Shown here one piece after another: positions 17,566 to 25,617 of a stretch of DNA of 64,000 nt. This DNA comes from Flavobacterium soyae (GTDB lineage: Bacteria > Bacteroidota > Bacteroidia > Flavobacteriales > Flavobacteriaceae), in assembly GCF_021245985.1 (NCBI RefSeq), contig NZ_JAJQXA010000002.1, positions 38,569-102,568 of the forward strand, in the 5' to 3' direction. Position numbers and translations under genes: made by a program. The notes below the pieces were generated by a model. It did no database searches, was not told where the DNA came from, and saw only the letters and a list, made by a program, of their open reading frames with translations. Within the stretch, counting starts at the first letter, position 1, and the number at the start of each line of letters is the position of its first letter.

Positions 17566-18354
17566 TTAAACTTTTCCTAAAGTATATAACTGCTCCATTG
17601 TAGGAGTTGGACTTCCTCCGGCCGGCTCTAAAGTAATTCCAAATGCTTCTGCCGAATCTGTCTGGTTTACAGCAAATATTTTTTGTGTATTTCCTTCAAA
17701 ATTATTCAGTAAACCAATGCTTGTAGGCGTTAATACCGGACTTAATTTTAAAGACCAAACCTGATAAACCTTTCCTTTTGGAGGCTTTGGCAAACCTGCA
17801 GCATCAATATAAGTCGTTTTTGTCTGCTGGTTCCAGTATACTTTTGCAAAAGATGTTGGAGAAACAGCCTGACCGCCAAGAGTTACACCAGTGTTTTTAA
17901 TATCTCTAACAATGCTTAAACTTTTTTCAGTTTGTTTATTCTGCTGATCTAAAAAAGCATAATTTCTTTCTATTTTATTTTTCTCATTTCCAACAGTAGA
18001 GATTGCTTCTTTTGATTTAGTTAATTCTAAAGTTTGGTATCCAAAACCTAACAGTAATAAAACAGCCGCAGCCCAGCCCACATATTGTGTCCAGTTTGAT
18101 GCAGGTTTTAAATCGACAGCTTTACCATGTTTAAGTTCTAAACGAGCTTTAATTTTTTCAAAATTTTCAACAGAGTGGAAAGGAGCGAAGCTTGACGACA
18201 GAGCAACAATAGCTCTTTCTATCGCAATTATTTCGTCGTCTATTTTCTTGTTGTTTTTTGCCAGTTCGGCTATTTCCAGATTCTCCTTTTCGGTTAATAA
18301 GCCGTAAACATAAAGTTCTAGAATTCCTGATTCAATATATTCTTGTGCTTCCAT
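17566..18354 (-). CDS. Anti-sigma factor, RskA-like
   Basis: This 262-residue protein has an N-terminal cytoplasmic anti-sigma region (about 1-90, beginning EAQEYIESGILELYVYGLLTE), one transmembrane helix (about 107-122, VGWAAAVLLLLGFGY), a coiled-coil periplasmic stalk (about 125-155) and the C-terminal RskA domain (about 165-262, with KVYWNQQTKTTYIDAAGLP and VYQVWSLKL). It binds and holds its partner sigma factor at the membrane. Its ATG overlaps the TAA stop of the sigma gene (TAATG), a classic sigma/anti-sigma coupling. Confidence 0.87.
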   Translation of the reverse strand: MEAQEYIESGILELYVYGLLTEKENLEIAELAKNNKKIDDEIIAIERAIVALSSSFAPFHSVENFEKIKARLELKHGKAVDLKPASNWTQYVGWAAAVLLLLGFGYQTLELTKSKEAISTVGNEKNKIERNYAFLDQQNKQTEKSLSIVRDIKNTGVTLGGQAVSPTSFAKVYWNQQTKTTYIDAAGLPKPPKGKVYQVWSLKLSPVLTPTSIGLLNNFEGNTQKIFAVNQTDSAEAFGITLEPAGGSPTPTMEQLYTLGKV

Positions 18355-18884
18355 TATATTTTTAAATAATTTCTTAAATCGTTAATACAGTTTCTGTTTT
18401 GAGTTTTGATAGTTCCCAGCGGCAGCGCCAATTCTTCTGAAGCTTCTTGCTGAGTATATCCTTTGAAGAATAATAAATCAATAATTTCTATACATTTTGG
18501 TTTCAGTTTCTTTACGAACTCCTGAATTCCAATTGTATCAATTCGATTAATTAACTTACTACTGTCATCTAACAGATTTACGAAATTATCCGAGGAAAGG
18601 TTTTTTTGGTTGTTATTAAAATTTTTAGATCTCAGTACGTCAATCGAGGTGTTTCTTGCAATATTGAGGATCCAGGTGTAAAATCGGCCTTTGCTTTCGT
18701 TATAAGAATCGATGTTTTTCCAGATTTTAACAAAAACTTCCTGCAAAACATCTTCGGCTTCTTCACGATTTTTGATTAGAACATTAATGACTGAAAATAA
18801 ACTTTTAGAGTACATATCGTACAAATGGGTAAAAGCTCTTTCGTCTTTTTTGTAAATTAAAACTAACAGTTCTTCTTGATTCAT
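18354..18884 (-). CDS. ECF-type RNA polymerase sigma factor
   Basis: The start at 18884 gives 176 residues beginning MNQEELLVLIYKKDERAF. The open frame continues 13 codons upstream with no family match. Region 2 (AFTHLYDMYSKSLFSVINVLIKNREEAEDVLQEVFVKIWKN) and region 4 (CIEIIDLLFFKGYTQQEASEEL, LPLGTIKTQNRNCINDLR) are both present, with the extracytoplasmic-function two-domain layout. Its activity should be set by the RskA-like anti-sigma factor encoded next to it. The regulon is unknown; DoxX and DUF3667 downstream are candidates. Confidence 0.9.
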   Translation of the reverse strand: MNQEELLVLIYKKDERAFTHLYDMYSKSLFSVINVLIKNREEAEDVLQEVFVKIWKNIDSYNESKGRFYTWILNIARNTSIDVLRSKNFNNNQKNLSSDNFVNLLDDSSKLINRIDTIGIQEFVKKLKPKCIEIIDLLFFKGYTQQEASEELALPLGTIKTQNRNCINDLRNYLKI

Positions 18885-19156
18885 AGATTTGGATTTAAAC
18901 TTAAACAAAAAAATATAGAACATTATTTTATAACCTGAGATAAAGATAATTCATTTTTTTTATGAAAAACAATGTTTTTTTAACAGTCTAAACCTTAAGA
19001 AAACAGAGCTTTTAGATGAAATTTAGAAAAAAAGTGCAATTTTTTTTACTTTTTTTAAATCTAAAAGTAAGCCTTTTACGTATATAACAGAAAAGTTGAA
19101 AATGGCTGTTGAAAGATTCAGAAATTAATAAAATTGAATTTTTAAAGTTAAAAATT

Positions 19157-19285
19157 ATGAGAAGCATTGAAAAATTTAAAATCTTAATTATCGGTTTAAC
19201 GACTGTTTTATCGCTAATAAATTTTAGCACCAAAGATTTTAAAAATGAAATCGATCAAAATGTATTAAGCAAAAATATTAAATAG
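19157..19285 (+). CDS. Possible 42-residue signal-peptide-like small protein
   Basis: ATG at 19157 opens a 42-codon frame ending with TAG at 19283-19285. The product has a basic start, a hydrophobic stretch (ILIIGLTTVLSLINF) and a polar tail, like a small secreted or anchored peptide. It lies alone in the gap between the sigma gene and the peroxidase. I do not recognise a family and the coding case rests on frame and composition only. Confidence 0.35.
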   Translation: MRSIEKFKILIIGLTTVLSLINFSTKDFKNEIDQNVLSKNIK

Positions 19286-19618
19286 TTGATGTCCTCGGAC
19301 TTCCAGTCGAAAATCAATAAAATAATAGTAATCACACATGTTAAACGAACAGATTTTTTTCCATTATAAATGCCATTGATAATTGAATTAATGCTATTAA
19401 AATTAAATAATTTTCATTATAACCGGGGCATCAGCTATAATTTTAAATATATAAGAAACAAATAATTAATTCATGGTTTGATTTGTTTGTATGGGGGGAG
19501 GCCCGGCGTCTGATTAACGCCGGGCTTCATTTATAATTTAACTTATAATTAATAAAAATAAAAGCGGTAAAAATATTCAGCGACACAGATTTTAATTAAT
19601 TTTATAAAAAAATATACA
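19286..19618. other. Non-coding gap upstream of peroxidase gene
   Basis: No gene is seen here apart from the strong GC-rich hairpin at 19501-19525, which stands out in AT-rich DNA. The stretch 19464-19540 (TGGTTTG..., GGGGGGAGG, hairpin) could be the 3' end of a small transcript, but I cannot show a promoter. Confidence 0.4.
19501..19540 (+). terminator. GC-rich hairpin, terminator-like
   Basis: Arms GCCCGGCGT and ACGCCGGGC (9 bp, 7-base loop) are followed by TTCATTTATAATTT. A GGGGGGAGG run directly precedes it. It may end a transcript from the 42-residue frame upstream or a small RNA. Confidence 0.45.
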
Positions 19619-20206
19619 ATGAAAAAAATACTATTTATAGCCTGTAGTGCCTTATTTTTATTAAGCACACAGACTCATGCTCAAACAAACACAAATAAAT
19701 TATCTAAATCAGATAAAACTATGGCAAAAGAAACCATTTATCAGTTTAAAGTTGAAGATTTATCAGGTGATACTTTTGATTTTGCGTCTTTAAAAGGCAA
19801 AAAAATCCTAATCGTAAACACGGCATCAAAATGCGGATTAACTCCTCAATACAAAGATCTTGAAGCTATTTACAAACAATACAAAGACAAAGGTTTTGTA
19901 ATTGTTGGTTTTCCGGCAAATAATTTTGCTTCGCAGGAACCTGGTACAAATAAAGAAATCGAAACTTTCTGCCAGCAAAATTACGGTGTAACTTTTCCTA
20001 TGATGAATAAAGTTTCTGTAAAAGGCGACGATATGTGTGAGGTTTATAAATTCTTAACTCAAAAATCGAAAAATGGATTGAAGGATTCTGAAGTTGAGTG
20101 GAATTTTCAAAAATACTTAATCGACGAAAAAGGAGAATTAGTAAAAGTGATTAAACCAAAAACTTTAGTTACTGATCCAGAAGTAATCAATTGGATTAAA
20201 AGTTAG
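19619..20206 (+). CDS. Exported glutathione-peroxidase-family thiol peroxidase
   Basis: This 195-residue protein has a signal peptide (residues 1-21, ending THAQ) and a complete GPx fold. The peroxidatic Cys is in NTASKCGLTPQY (Cys72), a second Cys lies in ETFCQQNYGVTFP and the catalytic Trp-Asn pair in VEWNFQKYLI. The motif FPCNQF of the family reads FPANNF here. The Cys in ETFC matches the resolving Cys of thioredoxin-dependent yeast-type GPx, so the enzyme probably uses thioredoxin rather than glutathione to reduce peroxides, here in the periplasm. A strong terminator follows. Confidence 0.9.
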   Translation: MKKILFIACSALFLLSTQTHAQTNTNKLSKSDKTMAKETIYQFKVEDLSGDTFDFASLKGKKILIVNTASKCGLTPQYKDLEAIYKQYKDKGFVIVGFPANNFASQEPGTNKEIETFCQQNYGVTFPMMNKVSVKGDDMCEVYKFLTQKSKNGLKDSEVEWNFQKYLIDEKGELVKVIKPKTLVTDPEVINWIKS

Positions 20207-20223
20207 TTAGAACTATCCAGACA

Positions 20224-20268
20224 AAAAAATCCGCAAATTTGAATTTATCAAATTTGCGGATTTTTTTA
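20224..20268 (+). terminator. Terminator after the peroxidase gene
   Basis: A 19-bp perfect stem (20224-20242 with 20248-20266) with a 5-base loop ends in seven T residues, 18 bases after the peroxidase stop. Confidence 0.9.
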
Positions 20269-20476
20269 AGGTTCAAAGCAGCAAAGAGACAGAGGGACAA
20301 AGGTTTTTCCAAAAAGTCTTGTCTCGCACAAGAAACTCGACAAAGATTGGCGATTCACTATGAGGAAATGCGAGTGCGATTTCATGTTCCTCAAAATGAC
20401 AAAAAAGCGAAAAGAAAAAAAATCCTTATAAATCCGCGCCTTCGCGATAGCGAACCCGTAAAATCCGCGTGCCATT
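20266..20476. repeat. Composite dispersed repeat, copy A
   Basis: This convergent gap holds a module (20334-20369, with CGACAAAGATTGGCGATTC) that is a near-identical reverse complement of 48155-48190. It is followed by a right arm with GTGCGATTTC and then a 36-base module at 20432-20467 (GCCTTCGCGATAGCGAACCC) that is identical at 48237-48272. The repeat runs up to the last codons of the GNAT gene. Confidence 0.8.
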
Positions 20477-20973
20477 TACGCTAATATAAGCTGCATAAAA
20501 ACCAAATCAAGCCAATGATCAAACTTATACCCAACTTCGCGGATTGTTCCTGATACCACAAATCCAAACTTTTCATGAAAAGCAATACTTCCTGCATTAT
20601 CAGCATCAATTGCACCAATCATAACATGAAAACCCTGTTCTTTAGCCAAACGAATTAATTCTGTCAATAATTTGGAGCCAATTCCTTTTCCAATAACATT
20701 ATCAACTACATAAACAGAATGTTCGACTGTGTATTGATAACCAATTTTTTCACGAAACTGGCCATAACTTCCAAAACCAACAACTTCACCATCTAAATCA
20801 GCTACAACAACAGGAAGATTTTTAGCTTTTTTATCTTCAAACCATTTTGTCTGAATTTCAAGAGTTTGAATATCATAACTATAATTTGCCGTTGTATGAA
20901 GGATAGAATGATTTACAATATCAAGAATTTTCTCTAAATCGTTTGTGGTTGCAGGTCTAAGAATAACGCTCAT
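20476..20973 (-). CDS. GNAT N-acetyltransferase, phosphinothricin acetyltransferase-like
   Basis: This 165-residue protein is a single GNAT domain. The start VILRPATTNDLEKILDIVNHSI, the acetyl-CoA loop VIGKGIGSKLLTELIRLAKEQG (the pattern Q/RxxGxG/A reads KGIGSK) and the end AFHEKFGFVVSGTIREVGYKF match the Pat/MnaT branch that acetylates amino-acid analogues such as phosphinothricin or methionine sulfoximine. The true substrate is unknown. Its last codons run into the dispersed repeat that precedes them on the chromosome, so the C-terminal LILA may be partly repeat-derived. Confidence 0.85.
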   Translation of the reverse strand: MSVILRPATTNDLEKILDIVNHSILHTTANYSYDIQTLEIQTKWFEDKKAKNLPVVVADLDGEVVGFGSYGQFREKIGYQYTVEHSVYVVDNVIGKGIGSKLLTELIRLAKEQGFHVMIGAIDADNAGSIAFHEKFGFVVSGTIREVGYKFDHWLDLVFMQLILA

Positions 20974-20993
20974 AGTTTTGTTGTTTTTTCCGT

Positions 20994-21036
20994 CACGAAT
21001 TCACGAATTTTAATTGGAATAATTCGTGAATTCGTG
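20994..21036. repeat. Perfect 16-bp inverted repeat between GNAT and thioredoxin genes
   Basis: Arms 20994-21009 and 21021-21036 (CACGAATTCACGAATT and its complement) enclose 11 bases. The same CACGAATT word is part of the larger inverted repeat at 34233-34371. It may act as a terminator for the thioredoxin transcript. Confidence 0.65.
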
Positions 21037-21056
21037 GCTAATAATAATTTTTAAGT

Positions 21057-22232
21057 TTATTTAGAATTTAATTCAGTCAGTAAAGTATCAATATCTTTGG
21101 TATTCCAGCCCATTTCTTTACCAATTGCTTTGGCATCTTTAGCATATTTCAATGCCTGTTTTTTGTCTTTTATTTTATTGTAAAGCCGGGCAATGAGTAA
21201 ATTTCCATCGTAAGAATCCGTTAATTCTAAAGAATGTTTTACCCAAAAAATTGATTTTTTCAAACTTTCGGTATCATTAATATGTTTCAAATAAGTCTGT
21301 CCAATGTCTTTTAAGAAACCAGCATCATTCCAAACCAATTTTTCAGTATCTTCCAAAGTTACTTTTTTGTAGAAATCCCACTTTTCAGTACGTTCAGCCA
21401 GCGTCAGATCAAATTTAAAAACAAGAGAATCCGTTTTCTGCAGTCTAATTGATTTTGCGACTTCTCTTTGTTTATAATAATTTATAGTATCCAGATTATC
21501 AACAAGCGGACGAAGTAATTCGTTTACAATACTCTCTACTTTACGGTCCACACGATTTTGCGAAGCTACTGCTGCAAATTCTTTTTGATGTTTTAAAACA
21601 TATTGAAATTCTCTCGAATTAATATCAGTAACGCCATTTGCAATTACACGCCAATTGGTTTCACTTATTAATTGAGAATCTGATTGTGTTTGAAGATAAA
21701 TATGGGTTGGAATCGATAATTCAGTTCTGTCTTTCCCTTTTTTCAGCGTATTCAAATAAGTAAAAAACTTGGTTGAATTACTCGGATCAGCCAGAAACTC
21801 TTTTTCTAAATAAGGAAGCTGTAATTTCGGGTTTAAAGCATAATTAGCTTCGGCCAGAAATTCTTCTTTTTTCATTTCGCCTTTTAAAGCATATAAAAGG
21901 GTTTCATCAGCATCTAAAAATAAAAATGCAGGAAGAGAAGTCGTTTTAAATTTATTTTTAAGTGCAGTTCCTTCTTCTTTCTCGATGTTTTTCCAAACGC
22001 AGATATAATTTTTATTCAAAAAATCCATCACATTTGTATCGCTGAAAACCTCTTTTTTCATTTGGCTGCAATGCGGACACCAATCTGCATACAGCATTAC
22101 AAAAACCGGCTTGCCTTGTGTACTGGCATTTTCGAGAGCTGTTTTGTATGTTATTCCGTCAACAGCAAACTGATTTTGAGATTTTACGGTTTGCAGAGAA
22201 ACGAAAAGAAAAAGTAAATATAAAAAACGCAT
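21057..22232 (-). CDS. Exported thioredoxin-fold protein with helical C-terminal domain
   Basis: This 391-residue protein has a signal peptide (about 1-18, ending TVKSQ), a thioredoxin-like domain (about 20-140) with the active site WCPHC (Cys52 and Cys55) and a helical C-terminal part (about 150-391) that includes a TPR-like stretch (LLIARLYNKIKDKKQALKYAKDAKAIG). The WCxxC context YADWCPHCSQMKKEVF matches periplasmic DUF255/thioredoxin-7-type reductases that keep exported cysteines reduced. The partner is unknown. It stands alone, upstream of and divergent from menD. Confidence 0.85.
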   Translation of the reverse strand: MRFLYLLFLFVSLQTVKSQNQFAVDGITYKTALENASTQGKPVFVMLYADWCPHCSQMKKEVFSDTNVMDFLNKNYICVWKNIEKEEGTALKNKFKTTSLPAFLFLDADETLLYALKGEMKKEEFLAEANYALNPKLQLPYLEKEFLADPSNSTKFFTYLNTLKKGKDRTELSIPTHIYLQTQSDSQLISETNWRVIANGVTDINSREFQYVLKHQKEFAAVASQNRVDRKVESIVNELLRPLVDNLDTINYYKQREVAKSIRLQKTDSLVFKFDLTLAERTEKWDFYKKVTLEDTEKLVWNDAGFLKDIGQTYLKHINDTESLKKSIFWVKHSLELTDSYDGNLLIARLYNKIKDKKQALKYAKDAKAIGKEMGWNTKDIDTLLTELNSK

Positions 22233-22339
22233 AAAAGGTTAATTTTAATAAAAAAAACTGTTATACAAATATATTCCCTTTTTATAAAAACAGTATTAAT
22301 ATCTTCCTAATATATAAGTTAAATCAAGCACGAAGTTTG

Positions 22340-22347
22340 TAACTTTG
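22340..22347 (+). promoter_or_regulatory. -7 box for menD
   Basis: TAACTTTG fits the TAnnTTTG consensus, 61 bases before the menD start. Confidence 0.45.
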
Positions 22348-22408
22348 TATTCGCAAAAAGAAAATTTTTATAAAATATATTTTCTTAAAAAATTATACAC
22401 CATTTAGA

Positions 22409-24073
22409 ATGATTTACCCCAAAATAGCGCTTGCACAAAGCATTATCGAGATTTGTTCAGCAAAAGGAATTCATAATATTATAATTTCTCCTGGTTCACG
22501 AAACGCACCTCTGACGATTGGTTTCGCACAAAATCCAAAATTTAAATGTTACAGTATTGCCGATGAGCGCTGTGCTGCATTCTTTGCTTTAGGAATTGCA
22601 CAGCAGACAAAAAAGCCTACAGCAGTTGTCTGCACGTCAGGATCAGCATTATTGAATTATTATCCCGCTGTAGCCGAGGCATTTTACAGTCAGATTCCTT
22701 TAATTGTAATTTCTGCAGATCGTCCGCAGAGTAAAATCGATATAGGTGACGGACAAACGATTCGTCAGGAAAATGTATTTTTAAACCATTCTGTTTTTAA
22801 TGCCAATTTAACAGAAGATGCATCTGCAGAAAATGATTTGAAAATTAATAAAGCTATAGAAACAGCGATTCTTCAAAAAGGGCCGGTTCATATTAATGCA
22901 CCATTTGAAGAGCCATTATATGAAACGGTTTCAGAACTTTCTGTTCAACCAAAAATTACCAATCCTGAGGAAGAAACCCCATCTAAAATTATCGAAAACA
23001 GCGAAGAAACCGTTTCAATTTGGAATTCTGCAAAAAGAAAACTAATTCTTATTGGAGGAATAAACGAATCTAATTCTATAGATCAGGAAATTTTAGAAAA
23101 CCTGGCCAGCGATCCATCAATTGTTGTACTTACAGAAACTACCTCAAATTTGCATCATGCGAGTTTTATTAATAGTATAGATACCTTAATTACACCATTT
23201 GACGATTCTGATTTTAAAGAGCTGGAAGCAGAGGTTTTAATCACTTTGGGTGGTATGATTGTATCAAAACGTATTAAAGCATTTTTACGAAAATACAAAC
23301 CTGCACATCACTGGCATATAGATACTTTACGTGCTTATGATACATTCAATGCTTTAAGTAAACATTTTGTAATGGAGCCAAATGATTTTTTTAAAAATCT
23401 GCTTCCAAAAACAGAATTTAGAGCAAGCAATTACTTTTCAAAAATCGATAAAATTTACAGTCTGAGAAATAAAAGAAAAGAAGAATATTTAAAGAAAATT
23501 CCATTTTCAGATTTTAAAGTTTTTGAAAAAGTTATCGAATCGCTTCCCAAAAAAAGTCAGTTACAAATTAGCAACAGTTCAGCAATTCGTTATGCACAAT
23601 TAATTGAAATTGATCCGTCAATTGAAGTATTTTGCAACAGAGGAACAAGCGGAATAGACGGAAGCACTTCAACAGCAGTTGGATCGGCCGTAGGCAGCGA
23701 AAAGGAAACTATTTTTATTACGGGCGATATAAGCTTTTTGTATGACAGCAATGCTTTATGGAATTCTTATATTCCTAAAAACTTCAAAATTATTATAATT
23801 AATAATGGAGGAGGAGGAATCTTTAGGATTTTGCCCGGACATGAAGAAAAACCTGTTTTCAATACTTATTTTGAAACATCTCATCAATTAACGGCAGAGC
23901 ATTTAGCTAAGATGTATCAATGCAATTATTTTAAAGCCAATGATTTGGAAGAATTAAATAAAAATTTAGAAAAATTATATAATACTAATGAAGCGCCGGG
24001 AATACTTGAAGTATTTACACCGACTAAAGAAAACGATGCAATTTTAAAACAATACTTTAAAGAGCTTGTTTAA
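22409..24073 (+). CDS. menD: MenD, SEPHCHC synthase
   Basis: This 554-residue thiamine-diphosphate enzyme catalyses addition of 2-oxoglutarate to isochorismate, the first committed step of menaquinone synthesis. It has the N-terminal pyrimidine-binding domain (IIISPGSRNAPLTIGFAQ, VVCTSGSALLNYYPAVAEA) and the C-terminal ThDP/Mg domain with GDISFLYDSNALWN (about residue 445) and IIINNGGGGIFRILPG. Length and motifs match E. coli MenD (556). It opens the men gene region on the plus strand; the next gene starts 94 bases later. Confidence 0.95.
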   Translation: MIYPKIALAQSIIEICSAKGIHNIIISPGSRNAPLTIGFAQNPKFKCYSIADERCAAFFALGIAQQTKKPTAVVCTSGSALLNYYPAVAEAFYSQIPLIVISADRPQSKIDIGDGQTIRQENVFLNHSVFNANLTEDASAENDLKINKAIETAILQKGPVHINAPFEEPLYETVSELSVQPKITNPEEETPSKIIENSEETVSIWNSAKRKLILIGGINESNSIDQEILENLASDPSIVVLTETTSNLHHASFINSIDTLITPFDDSDFKELEAEVLITLGGMIVSKRIKAFLRKYKPAHHWHIDTLRAYDTFNALSKHFVMEPNDFFKNLLPKTEFRASNYFSKIDKIYSLRNKRKEEYLKKIPFSDFKVFEKVIESLPKKSQLQISNSSAIRYAQLIEIDPSIEVFCNRGTSGIDGSTSTAVGSAVGSEKETIFITGDISFLYDSNALWNSYIPKNFKIIIINNGGGGIFRILPGHEEKPVFNTYFETSHQLTAEHLAKMYQCNYFKANDLEELNKNLEKLYNTNEAPGILEVFTPTKENDAILKQYFKELV

Positions 24074-24167
24074 ATATATTGTAAGTTAAATAGTGTTAAA
24101 TATTTGTTTTAAATCATAATATTATTTAGATTTGATACATAAAATAGTAATCAATATTAAATTTATT

Positions 24168-24509
24168 ATGAGCAAAAGAGAAGAATTAATTCAGAAGTAT
24201 GCAGCAGATTTAAAAGACAAATGCGGAGTAACTCCAAATATGGATTTATTGACAAAAGTAACAATTGGCTGCGGTCCGTCGATTTACAATGATGATGCTT
24301 CAACTGTAGCAGGAAGCCAGCAGTCTGAATTAGATACAGTTAAAAATAATTTTCTGATCAAGAAATTAGGTTTACCGGCAGGCCCGGCTTTAGATGAAGC
24401 TATTCATGCTGTTTTAGAAAAATATGGCAAATCAAACAGAAATAAACACAGAGTTGTTGTTTATTATCTATTGACATTACACTTTAAGAAAGAAAGTGTT
24501 TATAAATAA
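24168..24509 (+). CDS. DUF2853 family protein
   Basis: The start at 24168 (MSKREELIQKYAADLKDK) gives 113 residues; the frame runs 12 codons further upstream but the family begins at this Met. The protein is small, soluble and helical, with conserved GCGPSIYNDDASTVAGSQ and a C-terminal YYLLTLHF segment, as in the DUF2853 family found in many Bacteroidota and Proteobacteria. Its function is unknown. It sits between menD and cvfB in the same direction. Confidence 0.85.
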   Translation: MSKREELIQKYAADLKDKCGVTPNMDLLTKVTIGCGPSIYNDDASTVAGSQQSELDTVKNNFLIKKLGLPAGPALDEAIHAVLEKYGKSNRNKHRVVVYYLLTLHFKKESVYK

Positions 24510-24518
24510 TAAATGTAA

Positions 24519-24546
24519 AAGCGTCTATAAATAAGGCGCTTTTTTC
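24519..24546 (+). terminator. Terminator after DUF2853 gene
   Basis: A 7-bp stem (24519-24525 with 24535-24541, one G-T pair) has a 9-base loop and is followed by six T residues, 10 bases after the stop. Confidence 0.65.
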
Positions 24547-24597
24547 TTTTTCTATGGCTTAATCCAAAACATTTTTCATTTACCATTTCAAACTTCG

Positions 24598-24605
24598 TAC
24601 ATTTG
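24598..24605 (+). promoter_or_regulatory. -7 box for cvfB
   Basis: TACATTTG fits TAnnTTTG, 44 bases before the start codon at 24649. Confidence 0.45.
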
Positions 24606-24648
24606 CACCTTAGAAACTTAGCTGTTCGCAGCTTAGAACCTCATAATA

Positions 24649-25503
24649 ATGCTTGAAATAGGAAAATACAATACACTTACTATATTGCGTGATACAAAAG
24701 TTGGTCTTTTTTTAGGAAATCCTGAAAAAGATCCAGACGGAATTCACGATGTTTTATTACCAAATAAATATGTTCCAAATGAATTTGAAATAGGCGAAGA
24801 ACTTGTTGTTTTTGTTTATTTAGACCATGAACAGCGTCCGGTTGCAACTACACTTGAACCTTATATTTTATTGAATGAGTTTGCTCTTTTAAGAGTAAAC
24901 TATATCAATAACGTTGGGGCTTTTATGGATTGGGGAATGGAAAAAGATATCCTGGTTCCTTTTAAAGAACAGGCACGTCCAATGGAAAAAGGAAAACGCT
25001 ACCTTGTTTATCTTTATAAAGATGAAAAAACAAATCGTTTGGTCGCATCCAGCAAAACAAATCAGTTTTTGAGCAACGATCATTTAACTGTCGAGAAAGG
25101 CGAAGAAGTTGATTTAATTGTTTCGCATATTACCGAAATTGGAATTAACGTAATTATAAACGAACAGCATAAAGGACTTTTGTATAAAGACGAGGTTTAT
25201 GATGATTCGATAAGAACTGGTGACAGAATGCGTGGCTATATTAAAAACATTCGTCCTGATAATAAAATTGATGTGGCATTGCAAATTCAGGGCTATCAGA
25301 GCATTGAACCAAATGCAGAGAAGATTTTAGACGAATTAAGAGCCAATAGGGGATTTTTACGCTTAAATGACAATTCGCATCCGGAAGACATAAAAACGGT
25401 TTTAAAAATGAGTAAAAAAACTTTTAAAAAGGCTGTTGGGGCTTTATATAAAGAAAAACTAATTGAAATTAAAGAAGATGGTATTTATCTTTTAAAAGAT
25501 TAA
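24649..25503 (+). CDS. CvfB-like S1 RNA-binding protein
   Basis: This 284-residue protein has a tandem of S1-like OB folds. The first covers about 1-65 (NTLTILRDTKVGLFLG). The second covers about 66-140 (LLRVNYINNVGAFMDWGMEKDILVPF). The third covers about 145-210 (VDLIVSHITEIGINVIINEQHKGLLY). A C-terminal winged helix follows (about 220-284, MSKKTFKKAVGALYKEKLIEI). This is the domain order of S. aureus CvfB, an RNA-binding protein that affects virulence-factor expression. The targets in flavobacteria are unknown. It is followed by two hairpins. Confidence 0.85.
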   Translation: MLEIGKYNTLTILRDTKVGLFLGNPEKDPDGIHDVLLPNKYVPNEFEIGEELVVFVYLDHEQRPVATTLEPYILLNEFALLRVNYINNVGAFMDWGMEKDILVPFKEQARPMEKGKRYLVYLYKDEKTNRLVASSKTNQFLSNDHLTVEKGEEVDLIVSHITEIGINVIINEQHKGLLYKDEVYDDSIRTGDRMRGYIKNIRPDNKIDVALQIQGYQSIEPNAEKILDELRANRGFLRLNDNSHPEDIKTVLKMSKKTFKKAVGALYKEKLIEIKEDGIYLLKD

Positions 25504-25522
25504 GAATAAATTCCAATATTTT

Positions 25523-25555
25523 AAATTCCAATGTAGTACGTTATACATTGGAATT
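25523..25555. repeat. 13-bp inverted repeat after cvfB
   Basis: Arms 25523-25535 and 25543-25555 (AAATTCCAATGTA and complement) enclose 7 bases. It lies just upstream of the stronger terminator at 25582. Confidence 0.6.
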
Positions 25556-25581
25556 TGGAATTTAAGAAAATTACATAACAA

Positions 25582-25617
25582 GAAAGGCTGCTCATTACAA
25601 GCAGCCTTTCCCTTTTT
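25582..25617 (+). terminator. Terminator downstream of cvfB
   Basis: An 11-bp perfect stem (25582-25592 with 25600-25610; AAAGGCTGCT) has a 7-base loop and is followed by CCTTTTT. Confidence 0.75.

Noticed and set aside
19012..19233. Minus-strand 73-codon frame
   Set aside because: Low-complexity Phe/Lys/Ile composition without signal or domain; the plus-strand 42-codon frame is the better candidate.
20239..20484. Plus- and minus-strand frames over the composite repeat
   Set aside because: Both lie in repeated non-coding DNA and have no protein-like features.
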